A stretch of 64,000 nt of DNA from the NCBI GenBank assembly GCA_963701015.1, contig OY969556.1:1116001-1180000 (forward strand). Direction: 5' to 3'. Position numbers and translations under genes: made by a program. Below the pieces are notes generated by a model. The model did no database searches and was not told the origin of the DNA. It worked only from the letters and a program-made list of their open reading frames with translations. Source of the DNA: MFD09286-c1 sp963701015. Lineage in GTDB: Bacteria > Bacteroidota > Bacteroidia > Bacteroidales > DTGW01. This document shows, one piece after another, positions 36,545 through 45,671 of this stretch (positions within the stretch are counted from its first letter, which is position 1; each line of letters starts with the position of its first letter).

Positions 36545-38107
36545 ATGAAATCTAAAATTTTGGCTGTTTCCGGAATTCGCATTTCGGTTTATTTCAATAA
36601 AATTTATTTTATATCATTACTGGTATTAATTACCAACGTTTCTTTACTCGCTCAACAAGTAAAGCCAAATGAAATTGAAATTTTACATGCCGATTTTATG
36701 GATTTCAATAAAAAGGAAACCAAAGCTCAACGTTTGAAAGGCAATGTTCAGTTTAAGCATAATAATGCAATTATGAATTGCGACTCAGCATATTTCTTTA
36801 CTGAAGATAATTTAATTGATGCTTATGGTCATATCCATATTAATCAGGGAGATACTTTGCATTTATATGGAAACACCTTAAAATATGATGGTAATACCAA
36901 ACTTGCGCAAGTGCGCGACAATGTAAAATTAATTGATCAAAAAAGTACGCTTACAACCAATTATCTCGATTATAATATGAAAGATGATATTGGTTATTAC
37001 ATCAATGGTGGAAAAATAGTTAATGGTGAAAATAATTTAAGCAGCGAAGTAGGTTATTATTATGCAAATTCAAAAATATTTTATTATCGTAAAAATGTTG
37101 TAATTATTAATCCAAAGTATGTTATTAAATCAGATACTCTTAAGTACAACACTATAACCAAGACTGCATTTTTTTTCGGGCCAACTGATATTACATCAAA
37201 GGATGACTATATATATTGCGAAAATGGTTGGTATAACACAAGTACAAATATTAGTCAGTTTAATAAAAATGCCTATATAAAATCTTCAAAACAATATTTA
37301 AGTGGGGATAGTTTATATTACGAAAGGGACAATGGCATTGGAAGGGCTTTCCATAATATTTACCTGATTGATTCTACTCAAAAAGTTATAATAACCGGTA
37401 ATTATGCAAGTTACCGTGAAAAGCCAGAATATGCAATGGTTACTGACAGTGCTGTATTAATGCAATATGGCGATTTGGACACGATGTTTGTCCATGCCGA
37501 TACTATGAAATCTATTGCTTTGGATACTACTAATGTTGATAAAATTATAAGGGCATATTATCATGTTCGCATTTTTAAACCTGATATGCAGGGGAAATGT
37601 GATTCTTTAACCTATTCAACTTCCGATTCAACACTTCGAATGTTTCATTCGCCAGTGCTTTGGAATGCTGAAAATCAAATGGTTTCAGATTATATTGAAT
37701 TTCACATGGCAAATCAGAAAATGAACACTGTAAATATGTATGAAGGTTCATTTATAACTTCAAAGGAAGATTCAGGAAAATACAATCAGATTAAAGGGAA
37801 AAAAATGATTGGTTATTTTAAAGATAACCAAATTTACAAAGTTTATGTTTCAGGAAACGGCCAAACAATTTACTATCCAAAAGACAAGGATCAAATTATT
37901 GGTATGAACAAAGCTATTTGTTCTGATATGGATATTTATTTAGAAAATAAAAAAATTAAAAGGATTGTATTTCTTACACAGCCTGATGCTACGCTATATC
38001 CATTAACAAAAGTTCCTGTTTCCGAAAGTTTTTTCAAAGGTTTTAAATGGCTTGGAAATGAAAGGCCAAAATCAAAAGGAGATATTTTTAAATGGGTAAC
38101 GGAATAA
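36545..38107 (+). CDS. OstA/LptA-like LPS transport protein
   Basis: A 520-residue exported protein with the OstA/LptA-like fold that bridges lipopolysaccharide across the periplasm. A hydrophobic signal segment spans about 17-36. The beta-jellyroll repeats are visible from about 45: EILHADFMDFNKKETKAQRL (short segments), KGNVQFKHNNAIMNCDSAYF, DNLIDAYGHIHINQGDTLHL, and NVKLIDQKSTLTTNYLDYNM. Such long OstA-like proteins are typical of Bacteroidota. It follows the SurA gene by 21 bases, consistent with one envelope-biogenesis operon. Confidence 0.85.
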   Translation: MKSKILAVSGIRISVYFNKIYFISLLVLITNVSLLAQQVKPNEIEILHADFMDFNKKETKAQRLKGNVQFKHNNAIMNCDSAYFFTEDNLIDAYGHIHINQGDTLHLYGNTLKYDGNTKLAQVRDNVKLIDQKSTLTTNYLDYNMKDDIGYYINGGKIVNGENNLSSEVGYYYANSKIFYYRKNVVIINPKYVIKSDTLKYNTITKTAFFFGPTDITSKDDYIYCENGWYNTSTNISQFNKNAYIKSSKQYLSGDSLYYERDNGIGRAFHNIYLIDSTQKVIITGNYASYREKPEYAMVTDSAVLMQYGDLDTMFVHADTMKSIALDTTNVDKIIRAYYHVRIFKPDMQGKCDSLTYSTSDSTLRMFHSPVLWNAENQMVSDYIEFHMANQKMNTVNMYEGSFITSKEDSGKYNQIKGKKMIGYFKDNQIYKVYVSGNGQTIYYPKDKDQIIGMNKAICSDMDIYLENKKIKRIVFLTQPDATLYPLTKVPVSESFFKGFKWLGNERPKSKGDIFKWVTE

Positions 38108-38112
38108 GTTAT

Positions 38113-38361
38113 TTATTTGAATAATTCATAAGTTATAGTACATACATCTTCAGGTGCAGTTTCAAAAAATATTGATATTGTATATAATACTTCGTATTTA
38201 AAATCAATTTCAATTGGCTCAGCATCATCTTCACCATCCATATAAACAAAATTTACCAAGGGTGTTACAATTTTATCAGTAAACTGTTTAATAACCATAT
38301 AGGTATAATTTCCATTCGTTTCAATAATTTCAGACTTGCCTTTAAATGTAATTGTTTTCAT
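38113..38361 (-). CDS. Small hypothetical protein
   Basis: About 82 residues from the ATG at 38361 (MKTITFKGKSEIIETNGN); an upstream ATG would add 16 unconvincing residues. No signal peptide or membrane segment. The predicted pattern is all-beta: KTITFKGKS, YTYMVIKQF, VLYTISIFF and VCTITYELF. The centre is acidic (DGEDDAEPIEID). Family not recognised. It is convergent with the OstA-like gene, with 5 bases between stops. Confidence 0.6.
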   Translation of the reverse strand: MKTITFKGKSEIIETNGNYTYMVIKQFTDKIVTPLVNFVYMDGEDDAEPIEIDFKYEVLYTISIFFETAPEDVCTITYELFK

Positions 38362-38442
38362 ATTTAAATTATGATTAAGCAAGTTTATAATAATTTTTGA
38401 ATTCAACAAATAAAACTTAATGCATAATGTTATTAATTTTTT

Positions 38443-38473
38443 TTTGATAGGTTAAAATATTTTAATAATTTTG
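38443..38473 (+). promoter_or_regulatory. Promoter of the tetR-efflux operon
   Basis: TTTG at 38443-38446 and TAATTTTG at 38466-38473 are separated by 19 bases, an exact match to the Bacteroidota consensus. The -7 box overlaps the left arm of the inverted repeat at 38468-38498, which supports repression by the encoded TetR protein. Confidence 0.65.
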
Positions 38474-38498
38474 ACCCGTTAAACAAATAGGTCAAAAT
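38468..38498 (+). promoter_or_regulatory. Candidate TetR operator (inverted repeat)
   Basis: ATTTTGACC (38468-38476) and GGTCAAAAT (38490-38498) are perfect 9-bp inverted arms separated by 13 bases. The site overlaps the -7 box and lies 35 bases before the tetR start codon, the usual place for an autoregulated operator. Confidence 0.6.
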
Positions 38499-38533
38499 GA
38501 ATGTTTTTGTATTAGAATAGAATAATTGTATGT

Positions 38534-39157
38534 ATGGTACATATTACCCATTGTGGTGAAAATATTGAAAAAATAGGCGACATTCTCGATGCCGCTCAAA
38601 AAAGGTTTGGTCTTTATGGCCTTGAAAAAACCACGATGAGCGAAATCGCTGCTGACTTAAATATGTCAAAAGGTTCTATTTATTATTATTTTCCTGATAA
38701 AGAAAAATTATATAAAGCAGTGGTTGAAAAAGAGCATACTGAATTCCTGGAAAATGTTAAAGAACGTATTAATGAATTGGATGAACCGGTTGAAATGCTT
38801 AAAGAATATCTTCGTATAAGTCAGGAATTTTTTCGTTCATTTTTAAACTTAAGCCGCACCAGAATGAATGAAATTGTGGGTTTAAGTCCATTTATGAAAG
38901 AAATTGTTACCGAACAAAGAACAAAAGAAAAAGTAGTTTTAATTGAAATATTTAAAAAAGGTTCCGAAATGGGCCGTTTCTATTTACAAAATCATGAAGA
39001 TGTTGCAATTTTGTTCCTCGATTTAATAAGGGGTTTACGCAGAATGATTATTGGAAAGAAGGAGATATTCTATCTTGAAAATGAAGAATACGAAATACTT
39101 CAAACTAAAATGAACTTATTTGCCGATATATTTTTAAGAGGGTTAACGAATAAATAA
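38534..39157 (+). CDS. TetR-family transcriptional regulator of the efflux operon
   Basis: A 207-residue repressor. The N-terminal helix-turn-helix is typical: ILDAAQKRFGLYGLEKTTMSEIA (short segments, about 17-40), then LNMSKGSIYYYFPDKEKLY (about 43-61). The C-terminal ligand domain is helical and variable. It is the first gene of the efflux unit, 27 bases before the HlyD gene, and a perfect inverted repeat overlaps its promoter, so it probably represses its own operon until a drug or metabolite binds. The inducer is unknown. Confidence 0.93.
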   Translation: MVHITHCGENIEKIGDILDAAQKRFGLYGLEKTTMSEIAADLNMSKGSIYYYFPDKEKLYKAVVEKEHTEFLENVKERINELDEPVEMLKEYLRISQEFFRSFLNLSRTRMNEIVGLSPFMKEIVTEQRTKEKVVLIEIFKKGSEMGRFYLQNHEDVAILFLDLIRGLRRMIIGKKEIFYLENEEYEILQTKMNLFADIFLRGLTNK

Positions 39158-39184
39158 AAATTTAATGATTATATAAGATTTGTT

Positions 39185-40189
39185 ATGGATAAGATTGAAA
39201 AAAAGAAAAACAAAAAAGTTTACATTCCTTTAATTGGTATTATAGTTTTAGTTTTAATTGCTTCGGTATATTATTATCGTCAGTTTGTTTTATACATATC
39301 TACTGATGACGCTCATATTGATTCAAATAATGTATCGGTAAGCGCTAAAATGTTAGGCCGGATAGTACATTTATATTATCAGGAAGGTGATTCGGTAAAA
39401 TCTGGCGGACTTATGGCAGAACTCGATAGTACTGACTTGCTATCACAAAAACGTCAAGCAATGGCTGCGAGAGATCAGGCAATTTCTAATCAGTTTCAGA
39501 GCGAAGCTCGATATGAATTTGACCAGGAAAATATTAAGGTTATGGAAATAAGCTTTGCCAAAGCAAAAGATGATTTTGAAAGGGCAAAGAGTCAAATTGC
39601 AGGTGATGTTATTTCAAAAGAACAGTTTGACCATATACAAAAAGCTTTTGAAACATCGAAAGCTCAATTGGATGCTGCAAAAGTACAATTAGGTGTTTCG
39701 AAAGCACAAATTGGATCAGCAGTTGCTGCTGTTGAAACCGCGAAAGCACAAATTGGAATAATTGAACAACAAATTACAAATACACGTTTATTTTCTCCTT
39801 CGTACGGAGTAATAGCAAAACGATGGTTACTGACAGGTGATGTAACTCAGCCAGGGCAATCAATTTATACAGTTACTGAAAATAAAGATTTATGGGTTAC
39901 TGTATTTCTTGAAGAAACTAATATTGCACAAACGTATATTGGTCAAAAAGCAATTTTTACTATTGACGCATTTTCTGGGGTTGAATTTACTGGTAAAGTA
40001 TTTTCGATTGGTGCAAATACAGCTTCGGTTTTCTCTTTAATTCCGGCAAATAATGCTTCAGGAAATTTTACAAAAGTTACACAAAGAATTCCAGTTAAAG
40101 TTTCAATTGATAGTGTCAGTATAGGAAAAGTAAACCAATACAACATTTTAACAGGTATGTCGGTTGTAATTAAACTGGTAAAGAAATAA
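39185..40189 (+). CDS. HlyD/EmrA-type membrane fusion protein
   Basis: Periplasmic adaptor linking the inner-membrane exporter to the outer-membrane channel. One N-terminal transmembrane segment (about 13-31), a biotinyl-lipoyl half-motif near 50-85 (SVSAKMLGRIVHLYYQEGDSV), a long coiled-coil (about 90-200, rich in AKAQIG), the second lipoyl half (FSPSYGVIAKRWLLTGDVTQPGQ in short segments) and a beta-barrel domain. Length of 334 is usual for EmrA. It starts 27 bases after tetR and ends 2 bases before the MFS gene. Confidence 0.93.
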   Translation: MDKIEKKKNKKVYIPLIGIIVLVLIASVYYYRQFVLYISTDDAHIDSNNVSVSAKMLGRIVHLYYQEGDSVKSGGLMAELDSTDLLSQKRQAMAARDQAISNQFQSEARYEFDQENIKVMEISFAKAKDDFERAKSQIAGDVISKEQFDHIQKAFETSKAQLDAAKVQLGVSKAQIGSAVAAVETAKAQIGIIEQQITNTRLFSPSYGVIAKRWLLTGDVTQPGQSIYTVTENKDLWVTVFLEETNIAQTYIGQKAIFTIDAFSGVEFTGKVFSIGANTASVFSLIPANNASGNFTKVTQRIPVKVSIDSVSIGKVNQYNILTGMSVVIKLVKK

Positions 40190-40191
40190 AT

Positions 40192-40740
40192 ATGCGCAAG
40201 GTTTCACCAACGCACCGCATCAGGCGGATTATCAGAAAAAGGGATTCATCTTTTCATCCTCAGAACCTTAATTACAAATGGTGGTTACTCGCTAATGTAA
40301 TGATAGGAACTTTTATGGCAGTACTTGATGCAACTATTGTAAATGTTGGATTGCCAAAGATTATGGCTTCTTTTGGGGTTGGCATTGATAAAATTGAATG
40401 GGTTATAACAGCATATATGCTTGCTATGGCTGTTATGCTTCCAACAGCAGCATGGCTTGCCGATAAATTTGGATATAAACGTGTTTATTTTCTAGGATTA
40501 TTATTGTTCACATTTGGCTCATTTTTATGCGGAATGTCGCCCAATGAAAATATGTTAATTATTTCTCGTGTAATCCAAGGTTTAGGTGCCGGGGCTATTC
40601 AACCTATTGGTATGGCAATTATAATCCGTGAATTTCCGCCACAGCAAAGAGGTGTAGCTCTTGGTTTTTGGGCAATTTCAGCTGCGGCATCTGTTTCATT
40701 TCGGCCCATTAATTGGGGGCTTTTTGGTGGACAATTTTAA
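40192..40740 (+). CDS. EmrB/QacA-type MFS drug exporter, N-terminal part (split by a one-base frameshift)
   Basis: First part of a 14-helix DHA2-family proton-driven multidrug exporter. It contains the TM1 motif MAVLDATIVNVGLPKI, the loop 2-3 motif A ADKFGYKRVY, and motif C region ISRVIQGLGAGAIQPIG. The frame ends at about residue 182 after ASVSFRPINWGLF, whereas relatives read SVSFGPLIGGFLVD. Removing one base around 40702 restores that and joins the next frame. Read together with the following entry as one gene of about 546 residues. Confidence 0.9.
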   Translation: MRKVSPTHRIRRIIRKRDSSFHPQNLNYKWWLLANVMIGTFMAVLDATIVNVGLPKIMASFGVGIDKIEWVITAYMLAMAVMLPTAAWLADKFGYKRVYFLGLLLFTFGSFLCGMSPNENMLIISRVIQGLGAGAIQPIGMAIIIREFPPQQRGVALGFWAISAAASVSFRPINWGLFGGQF

Positions 40741-41830
40741 TTGGCAATTAATATTTGATGTTAATATTCCGGTTGGTATAATTGGGTTGTTAGCAACTGT
40801 TATTATTCAGAAGGAATATAAAAATCCGAGGACAAAGAATTTTGATTATGTTGGGTTTATTACAGTCAGCTTATTTTTACCTTTAGTTCTATATGCATTG
40901 ACTGAAGGTACTGCTGCCACAAATTCACAAGGTTGGAAAGCTCCTTATATATTAATTTGTTTTGCTATTTCAATTGTCGCGTTTGTATTGTTTATAATTA
41001 CTGAACTTACTGTTGAAGAGCCATTGATAGATTTGAGGTTGTTGAAAAACCACAACTTTTATATGGGCAATATCATTATTTTTATTTTTAGTATGGGTAT
41101 GTTCGGTAGTACTTTTTTGCTCCCGGTATATTTGCAAAATTCGTTGGATTATACTGCTATTCAGTCTGGTGCTGTATTTCTTCCGGTAGGTATTATTCAG
41201 GGAATAATGTCACCAATTTCAGGACTGGTAGGTGATAAAATAAACCCAAAAATACCAATTGTAATTGGGGTTATATTATTATCTTTTTCATTATATCTCA
41301 ATTCTTCATTATCATTCCTGACAGAACACAGCTTTATAATGTTATCATTATATTTACGAGGACTAGGAATGGGAATGCTTTTTACGCCTTTAAGTTCAAT
41401 TTCGCTTTTGGAAATGCCCCGCGAAAAAATGGCACAAGCTTCAGGAATAACGAATGTAATACGACAATTGGCAGGAAGTTTTGGAGTTGCTGTATTAGCT
41501 ACACTTCTAACAACCCGAATTTCATATCATTCACAAATGTATGGGCAGGCAATTAATGCACATTCTCAAACCTATAAAAATGTTACTGCTCATATTACTA
41601 ATCATTTAGTAGTTGATGCAGGAACTTCAAGAGCTTTAGCGAATAATGAAAGTAAAGGTTTCATTGTTATGCAGGCTAACAAAGAAGCATATATCAGTGG
41701 TATTGATGATGACTTTTTAGTGGCAAGTTTAATTACAATTATTGGTTTAATTCCTGTATTCAATCTTCATAATAAACGAAAGCAAATGAAACAAATTAAT
41801 AAAGATTATGAAGCTGCATCACTTGAATAA
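40661..41830 (+). CDS. EmrB/QacA-type MFS drug exporter, C-terminal part
   Basis: Rest of the same exporter. True homology starts at about 40703 with GPLIGGFLVDNFNWQLIFDV (20 residues, the family's motif C continuation) and covers TM5-14, including VPVGI, LDYTAIQSGAVFLPVG, and RGLGMGMLFTPLSSISL. The apparent start at 40661 is out of frame with the real N terminus and is an artefact of the frameshift. The operon continues with a TolC-like gene 143 bases on. Function of the operon: drug or bile-type compound export; substrate unknown. Confidence 0.88.
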   Translation: MVFGQFQLRHLFHFGPLIGGFLVDNFNWQLIFDVNIPVGIIGLLATVIIQKEYKNPRTKNFDYVGFITVSLFLPLVLYALTEGTAATNSQGWKAPYILICFAISIVAFVLFIITELTVEEPLIDLRLLKNHNFYMGNIIIFIFSMGMFGSTFLLPVYLQNSLDYTAIQSGAVFLPVGIIQGIMSPISGLVGDKINPKIPIVIGVILLSFSLYLNSSLSFLTEHSFIMLSLYLRGLGMGMLFTPLSSISLLEMPREKMAQASGITNVIRQLAGSFGVAVLATLLTTRISYHSQMYGQAINAHSQTYKNVTAHITNHLVVDAGTSRALANNESKGFIVMQANKEAYISGIDDDFLVASLITIIGLIPVFNLHNKRKQMKQINKDYEAASLE

Positions 41831-41973
41831 TTTTCAAACTATTTCAATGAATAATGAAAAATAAAATTTTTATGAAATACATAACAAATAATATAAGTTT
41901 ATTGTGCATTTTATCCGTTAATAAACGAGATGAAGAATTAGTTCAAAATAATTTTTATATCAAAAAATCAGGA

Positions 41974-43299
41974 ATGAAAACGTTCATAGTATTATTTATT
42001 TTCCTTCTTATATCAAATTTTACATTCTCACAGAAATCTGATACTTCAAAATTAATTACCAGCGATTCACTTTCACTGGAACAGATTATTAAACAGGTTA
42101 TTGAAAACCATCCAACTATTAAGGAAGCAGAAGAAGCTTTAAATATTTCAGATGCAAAAATTGGCCTGGCAAAATCAGGCTATTTGCCTAATATTGATGT
42201 AGCAGGCAGTTTTACAAGGATTGGCCCGGTTCCAGCAGTGGCATTTGGAGGAAATAATTTGAACATGGCACCGGCTAACAATGTAACTACTGCCTTGGAA
42301 TATAACCAAACTATTTACAATTTTGGGAAAACAGCTAAAGATGTGAATTTGGCCAATGAAAATAAAAACCTGAACCAATTGTCAATTGAACAATTAAAAC
42401 AGAAAATGTCTGTTGGCGCAATTCGTAATTTTTATACTTTATCATATATTCAGGATGCAATTGAAATTAAAGACGAAGAATTAAAAACATTGAATACACA
42501 TTTAGATTATGTGAAAAAGAAAAATGAAACAGGTTCCGCAACTCAATATGAAATTCTATCAACACAAGTGAGAATTTCTAATATTGAAGGCCAAAAAATT
42601 GATATGGAAACCAATAGAAAAGTTCAACTTTCAATTCTAAATTCTATTTTAGGCTTACCTCAAAATACCGATTTAAAAGTGAAGAAAGAATTGGCTTACA
42701 ATATGCCTGATATGCTTCCAGATTCACTTATTGCTTATGGATTGAAACATCGTGATGAGATGAAAATTGCAAATGAAAAATCAACATTGGCTCAGTTGCA
42801 ATATAATTTAACACATGCAGTGAACAATCCATCTATAAACATATTTGCTTCAGGTGGATACAAAAATGGATATTTTACTCCAGAACTTCAACCTACAGCC
42901 TATAAATGGAATTATGTTGCAGGAATTGGTATAAAGGTTCCATTATTTGATGCAAACAGGAAAAAGAACGAGTTGTTAATTTCGAAATCAAATATTCAGG
43001 AATGCAGTTACGAAGTTGATATAACTTCCAGGAATATTTCAAGTGAAGTTATTCAGGCTGATGCAGAAGTTATTTCGTCGGACAAAAAAATAAAACAGTT
43101 TGCCTTGCAATTAGAACAGGCAGAGAAAGCATTAAATTTAGCTGAAATAAATTATAAAGCTGGCGTAATTACTAATCTCGATTTACTCGATGCAACCTAT
43201 GCTGTGTCTGAAAGTAAATTGATGCTTTTAAATTCAAAAATTGAATATATTTCCAGTATCTTTAGATTGAAAAACGCGATAGGCGAAAGGTTGTATTAG
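41974..43299 (+). CDS. TolC-family outer-membrane efflux protein
   Basis: Outer-membrane channel of the tripartite pump. The ATG at 41974 opens a good signal peptide (MKTFIVLFIFLLISNFTFSQ) after AGGA; an upstream frame extension from 41854 lacks signal character and is not used. From that start the protein is about 441 residues, normal for TolC. The two-fold repeat is visible: SLEQIIKQVIENHPTIKEAE at about 36-55, LAKSGYLPNIDV, and the second half SKSNIQECSYEVDITSRNI with AEINYKAGVITNLDLLDATY. Part of the tetR-hlyD-emrB operon. Confidence 0.93.
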   Translation: MKTFIVLFIFLLISNFTFSQKSDTSKLITSDSLSLEQIIKQVIENHPTIKEAEEALNISDAKIGLAKSGYLPNIDVAGSFTRIGPVPAVAFGGNNLNMAPANNVTTALEYNQTIYNFGKTAKDVNLANENKNLNQLSIEQLKQKMSVGAIRNFYTLSYIQDAIEIKDEELKTLNTHLDYVKKKNETGSATQYEILSTQVRISNIEGQKIDMETNRKVQLSILNSILGLPQNTDLKVKKELAYNMPDMLPDSLIAYGLKHRDEMKIANEKSTLAQLQYNLTHAVNNPSINIFASGGYKNGYFTPELQPTAYKWNYVAGIGIKVPLFDANRKKNELLISKSNIQECSYEVDITSRNISSEVIQADAEVISSDKKIKQFALQLEQAEKALNLAEINYKAGVITNLDLLDATYAVSESKLMLLNSKIEYISSIFRLKNAIGERLY

Positions 43300-43333
43300 C
43301 GGATACCAGAGCATGGAAACCGGAGACCGGAAA

Positions 43334-43380
43334 ATGGATAGCGAAAAGGAAAATATAAAATTTCATTTTCCTTTTTCCAT
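43334..43380. repeat. Intergenic inverted repeat after the efflux operon
   Basis: AAAAGGAAAAT (43344-43354) and ATTTTCCTTTT (43365-43375) form a perfect 11-bp stem with a 10-base loop; ATGGA (43334-43338) and TCCAT (43376-43380) can extend it past a 5-base bulge. It could end efflux-operon transcription. Just upstream, ACCGGAGACCGGAAAA is itself a small direct repeat. Confidence 0.6.
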
Positions 43381-43423
43381 TGACCTTTTACCATTAATAG
43401 TTCACCGTTTATAAATATAAATT

Positions 43424-44266
43424 ATGGCACAGGAAAATATTCAAAGTACGCTTGAAATTTTAGATGTTCAGAATAAAAGTTGCAAGCTAATATATAAAGC
43501 TGATTATCATTTCGAAGCGCCAAACTGGACAAATGATGGAAAATGGTTAATTTTCAATAGTAATGGTTCTCTTTATAAAATTTCAATTGAAGGAGGAATT
43601 CCTGAAAAAATAAACTCGGGTTTTGCTGATAAATGCAATAACGACCATTTGCTATCTCCCGACAATAAATTTATTGCAGTAAGTCATCATACCCATGAGG
43701 ATGGAATTTCGCGTATTTATACATACCAATTTAATGGAAGTGTTCCGAAATTAATTACCAAGAATGGTCCAAGTTATTTACATGGCTGGTCACCCGATGG
43801 CAAAACATTGGCCTACTGCGCTCAACGAAATGGTAAATTTGGTATTTTCGTTATTTCATCTGATGGAGGCGAAGAAAAAAGATTAACGGAAACATCAGGG
43901 TTGGATGACGGTCCTGAATTTTCGCCCGATGGCAAATATATTTATTTCAATTCCGATAGAACCGGTTTAATGCAAATTTATAGGATAAAAACTGATGGTT
44001 CATCAATTGAGCAAATTACAACGGATGATGGAAATAATTGGTTTGCCCACATTGCGCCTGATAATTCAAAATTTATTTTTTTAACGTATGATAAATCGGT
44101 TCAGGGGCATCCGGCAAATAAAAATGTTAAGCTCAGGCTAATGTCATTATTAAATAATGAAATTACCGTTGTAGCCGACCTGTTTGGTGGACAAGGTACC
44201 ATAAATGTACCAAGCTGGTCTGCCGATAGTAAGCGGGTTGCTTTTGTAAGGTATAAACTTTTATAA
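43424..44266 (+). CDS. TolB-like WD40 beta-propeller protein (PD40 repeats)
   Basis: A 280-residue propeller of PD40/TolB-like repeats: NWTNDGKWLIFNSNGSLYKI, HLLSPDNKFIAVSHHT, GWSPDGKTLAYCAQRNGKFGIFVI (short segments), EFSPDGKYIYFNSDRTGLMQIY and PSWSADSKRVAFVRYK. No signal peptide is seen, so a cytoplasmic location is likely, unlike periplasmic TolB. The start ATG at 43424 gives MAQENIQ. Relatives are often called biopolymer transporter Tol. It precedes the aldehyde dehydrogenase gene by 29 bases. Function unknown. Confidence 0.83.
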   Translation: MAQENIQSTLEILDVQNKSCKLIYKADYHFEAPNWTNDGKWLIFNSNGSLYKISIEGGIPEKINSGFADKCNNDHLLSPDNKFIAVSHHTHEDGISRIYTYQFNGSVPKLITKNGPSYLHGWSPDGKTLAYCAQRNGKFGIFVISSDGGEEKRLTETSGLDDGPEFSPDGKYIYFNSDRTGLMQIYRIKTDGSSIEQITTDDGNNWFAHIAPDNSKFIFLTYDKSVQGHPANKNVKLRLMSLLNNEITVVADLFGGQGTINVPSWSADSKRVAFVRYKLL

Positions 44267-44295
44267 GCAAAAAATTAATCCTAATTTTCAGAATT

Positions 44296-45669
44296 ATGGA
44301 AAATTATTCTGAAATAGTTCAAAAGCAAAATGAATTCTTCAATTCAAATAAAACGAAGGATTTAGCATTTCGGATTGCTCAATTAATAAAATTGAAGCAG
44401 GTTTTAATTCAACATGAAAATGATTTAGCACAGGCAATATATAGTGATTTTAAAAAATCATTTTTCGAAATGTATGCCACCGAATTGGCACTTGTGCTTG
44501 TAGAAATTAATACTGCTATAAAAAATTTAAAAAAATGGACAAAACCTAAGATAACAAGAACCAATTTAGGAAATTTTCCTGCAAAATGCTATATAACTCC
44601 AGAGCCGCTTGGCACAACATTAATTATTGGTGCATGGAATTATCCTTACCAGTTATCATTATCACCAACTGTTGCCGCAATTGCTGCCGGGAATACTGTT
44701 ATACTTAAGCCCAGTGAATTAGCGGCAAATACATCAAAAATCCTTAAAGAACTTATAAATTCAAATTTTAATGCTGATTTTTTTACAGTTATTGAAGGTG
44801 GAGCCGATGTTGTAACAGAATTATTAAATCAGAAATTCGATAAAATATTCTATACCGGAAGTGTAGCAGTTGGTAAAATAATTTACCAGGCAGCGGCTAA
44901 AAATCTTACTCCTGTAACTTTAGAATTAGGTGGAAAAAGTCCGGTTATAATATTGCCCGATAGTAATTTAAAAATTGCTGCCAAACGATTGGTTTGGGCT
45001 AAATTTATTAATGCCGGTCAAACTTGTTTAGCACCTGATTATATAATGGTTCATCGTTCTGTAGAAAAAGAATTATTATATGAACTGAAATTGCAATTAA
45101 TAAAATGGTTTAAAAATGTTACGGTTGAAAGTGAAAATTATGTTCAAATCATAAACGAACGACATTTCGATAGACTATTAAGTTTAATTGATGAAACCAA
45201 AATATATTATGGCGGCAAAAGTGATAGAAACAATAGGTTTATTGAACCAACTATATTGCATAATATAAGTTTTAATGACAAGGTAATGCAGGACGAAATA
45301 TTTGGCCCAATTTTGCCGGTAATTTGTTATGACGAAATTGATCAAGCAATTGCTTATATAAAGTCGAAACCCAAGCCATTGGCGTGTTATATATTTACTT
45401 TAAAAAAAGATGTACAGAATAAAATTTTAAATGAAGTTTCATTTGGAGGAGGATGTATAAACGATGCTGTAATGCATGTTTCAAATGAGAATTTACCTTT
45501 TGGTGGAGTAGGAAATAGCGGAATTGGCAATTACCATGGTATATATGGATTCAATACTTTTTCACATTATAAAAGTATTTTTGAAAAACCAATATTATAC
45601 GAAATACCTGTTAAATTTCCTCCTTATTCAGCTTTGAAGTTAAAAATTATTAAGTGGGTTATGGCCTAA
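44296..45669 (+). CDS. Aldehyde dehydrogenase, NAD(P)-dependent (class 3-like)
   Basis: Oxidises aldehydes to acids. The 457-residue protein is of the short class 3/ALDH3 type. The cofactor-binding GAWNYPYQLSLSP and FYTGSVAVGKI, the catalytic base in TLELGGKSPVII (Glu about 212) and the nucleophilic Cys in INAGQTCLAPDY (about 243) are all present, as is the C-terminal NENLPFGGVGNSG. The family commonly handles fatty or aromatic aldehydes. It is convergent with the GT2 gene, with 2 bases between stops. Confidence 0.93.
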   Translation: MENYSEIVQKQNEFFNSNKTKDLAFRIAQLIKLKQVLIQHENDLAQAIYSDFKKSFFEMYATELALVLVEINTAIKNLKKWTKPKITRTNLGNFPAKCYITPEPLGTTLIIGAWNYPYQLSLSPTVAAIAAGNTVILKPSELAANTSKILKELINSNFNADFFTVIEGGADVVTELLNQKFDKIFYTGSVAVGKIIYQAAAKNLTPVTLELGGKSPVIILPDSNLKIAAKRLVWAKFINAGQTCLAPDYIMVHRSVEKELLYELKLQLIKWFKNVTVESENYVQIINERHFDRLLSLIDETKIYYGGKSDRNNRFIEPTILHNISFNDKVMQDEIFGPILPVICYDEIDQAIAYIKSKPKPLACYIFTLKKDVQNKILNEVSFGGGCINDAVMHVSNENLPFGGVGNSGIGNYHGIYGFNTFSHYKSIFEKPILYEIPVKFPPYSALKLKIIKWVMA

Positions 45670-45671
45670 CT

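Noticed and set aside
41854..41973. Longer TolC-like start
   Set aside because: The first 40 residues are charged and lack a signal peptide; the ATG at 41974 opens a clear one.
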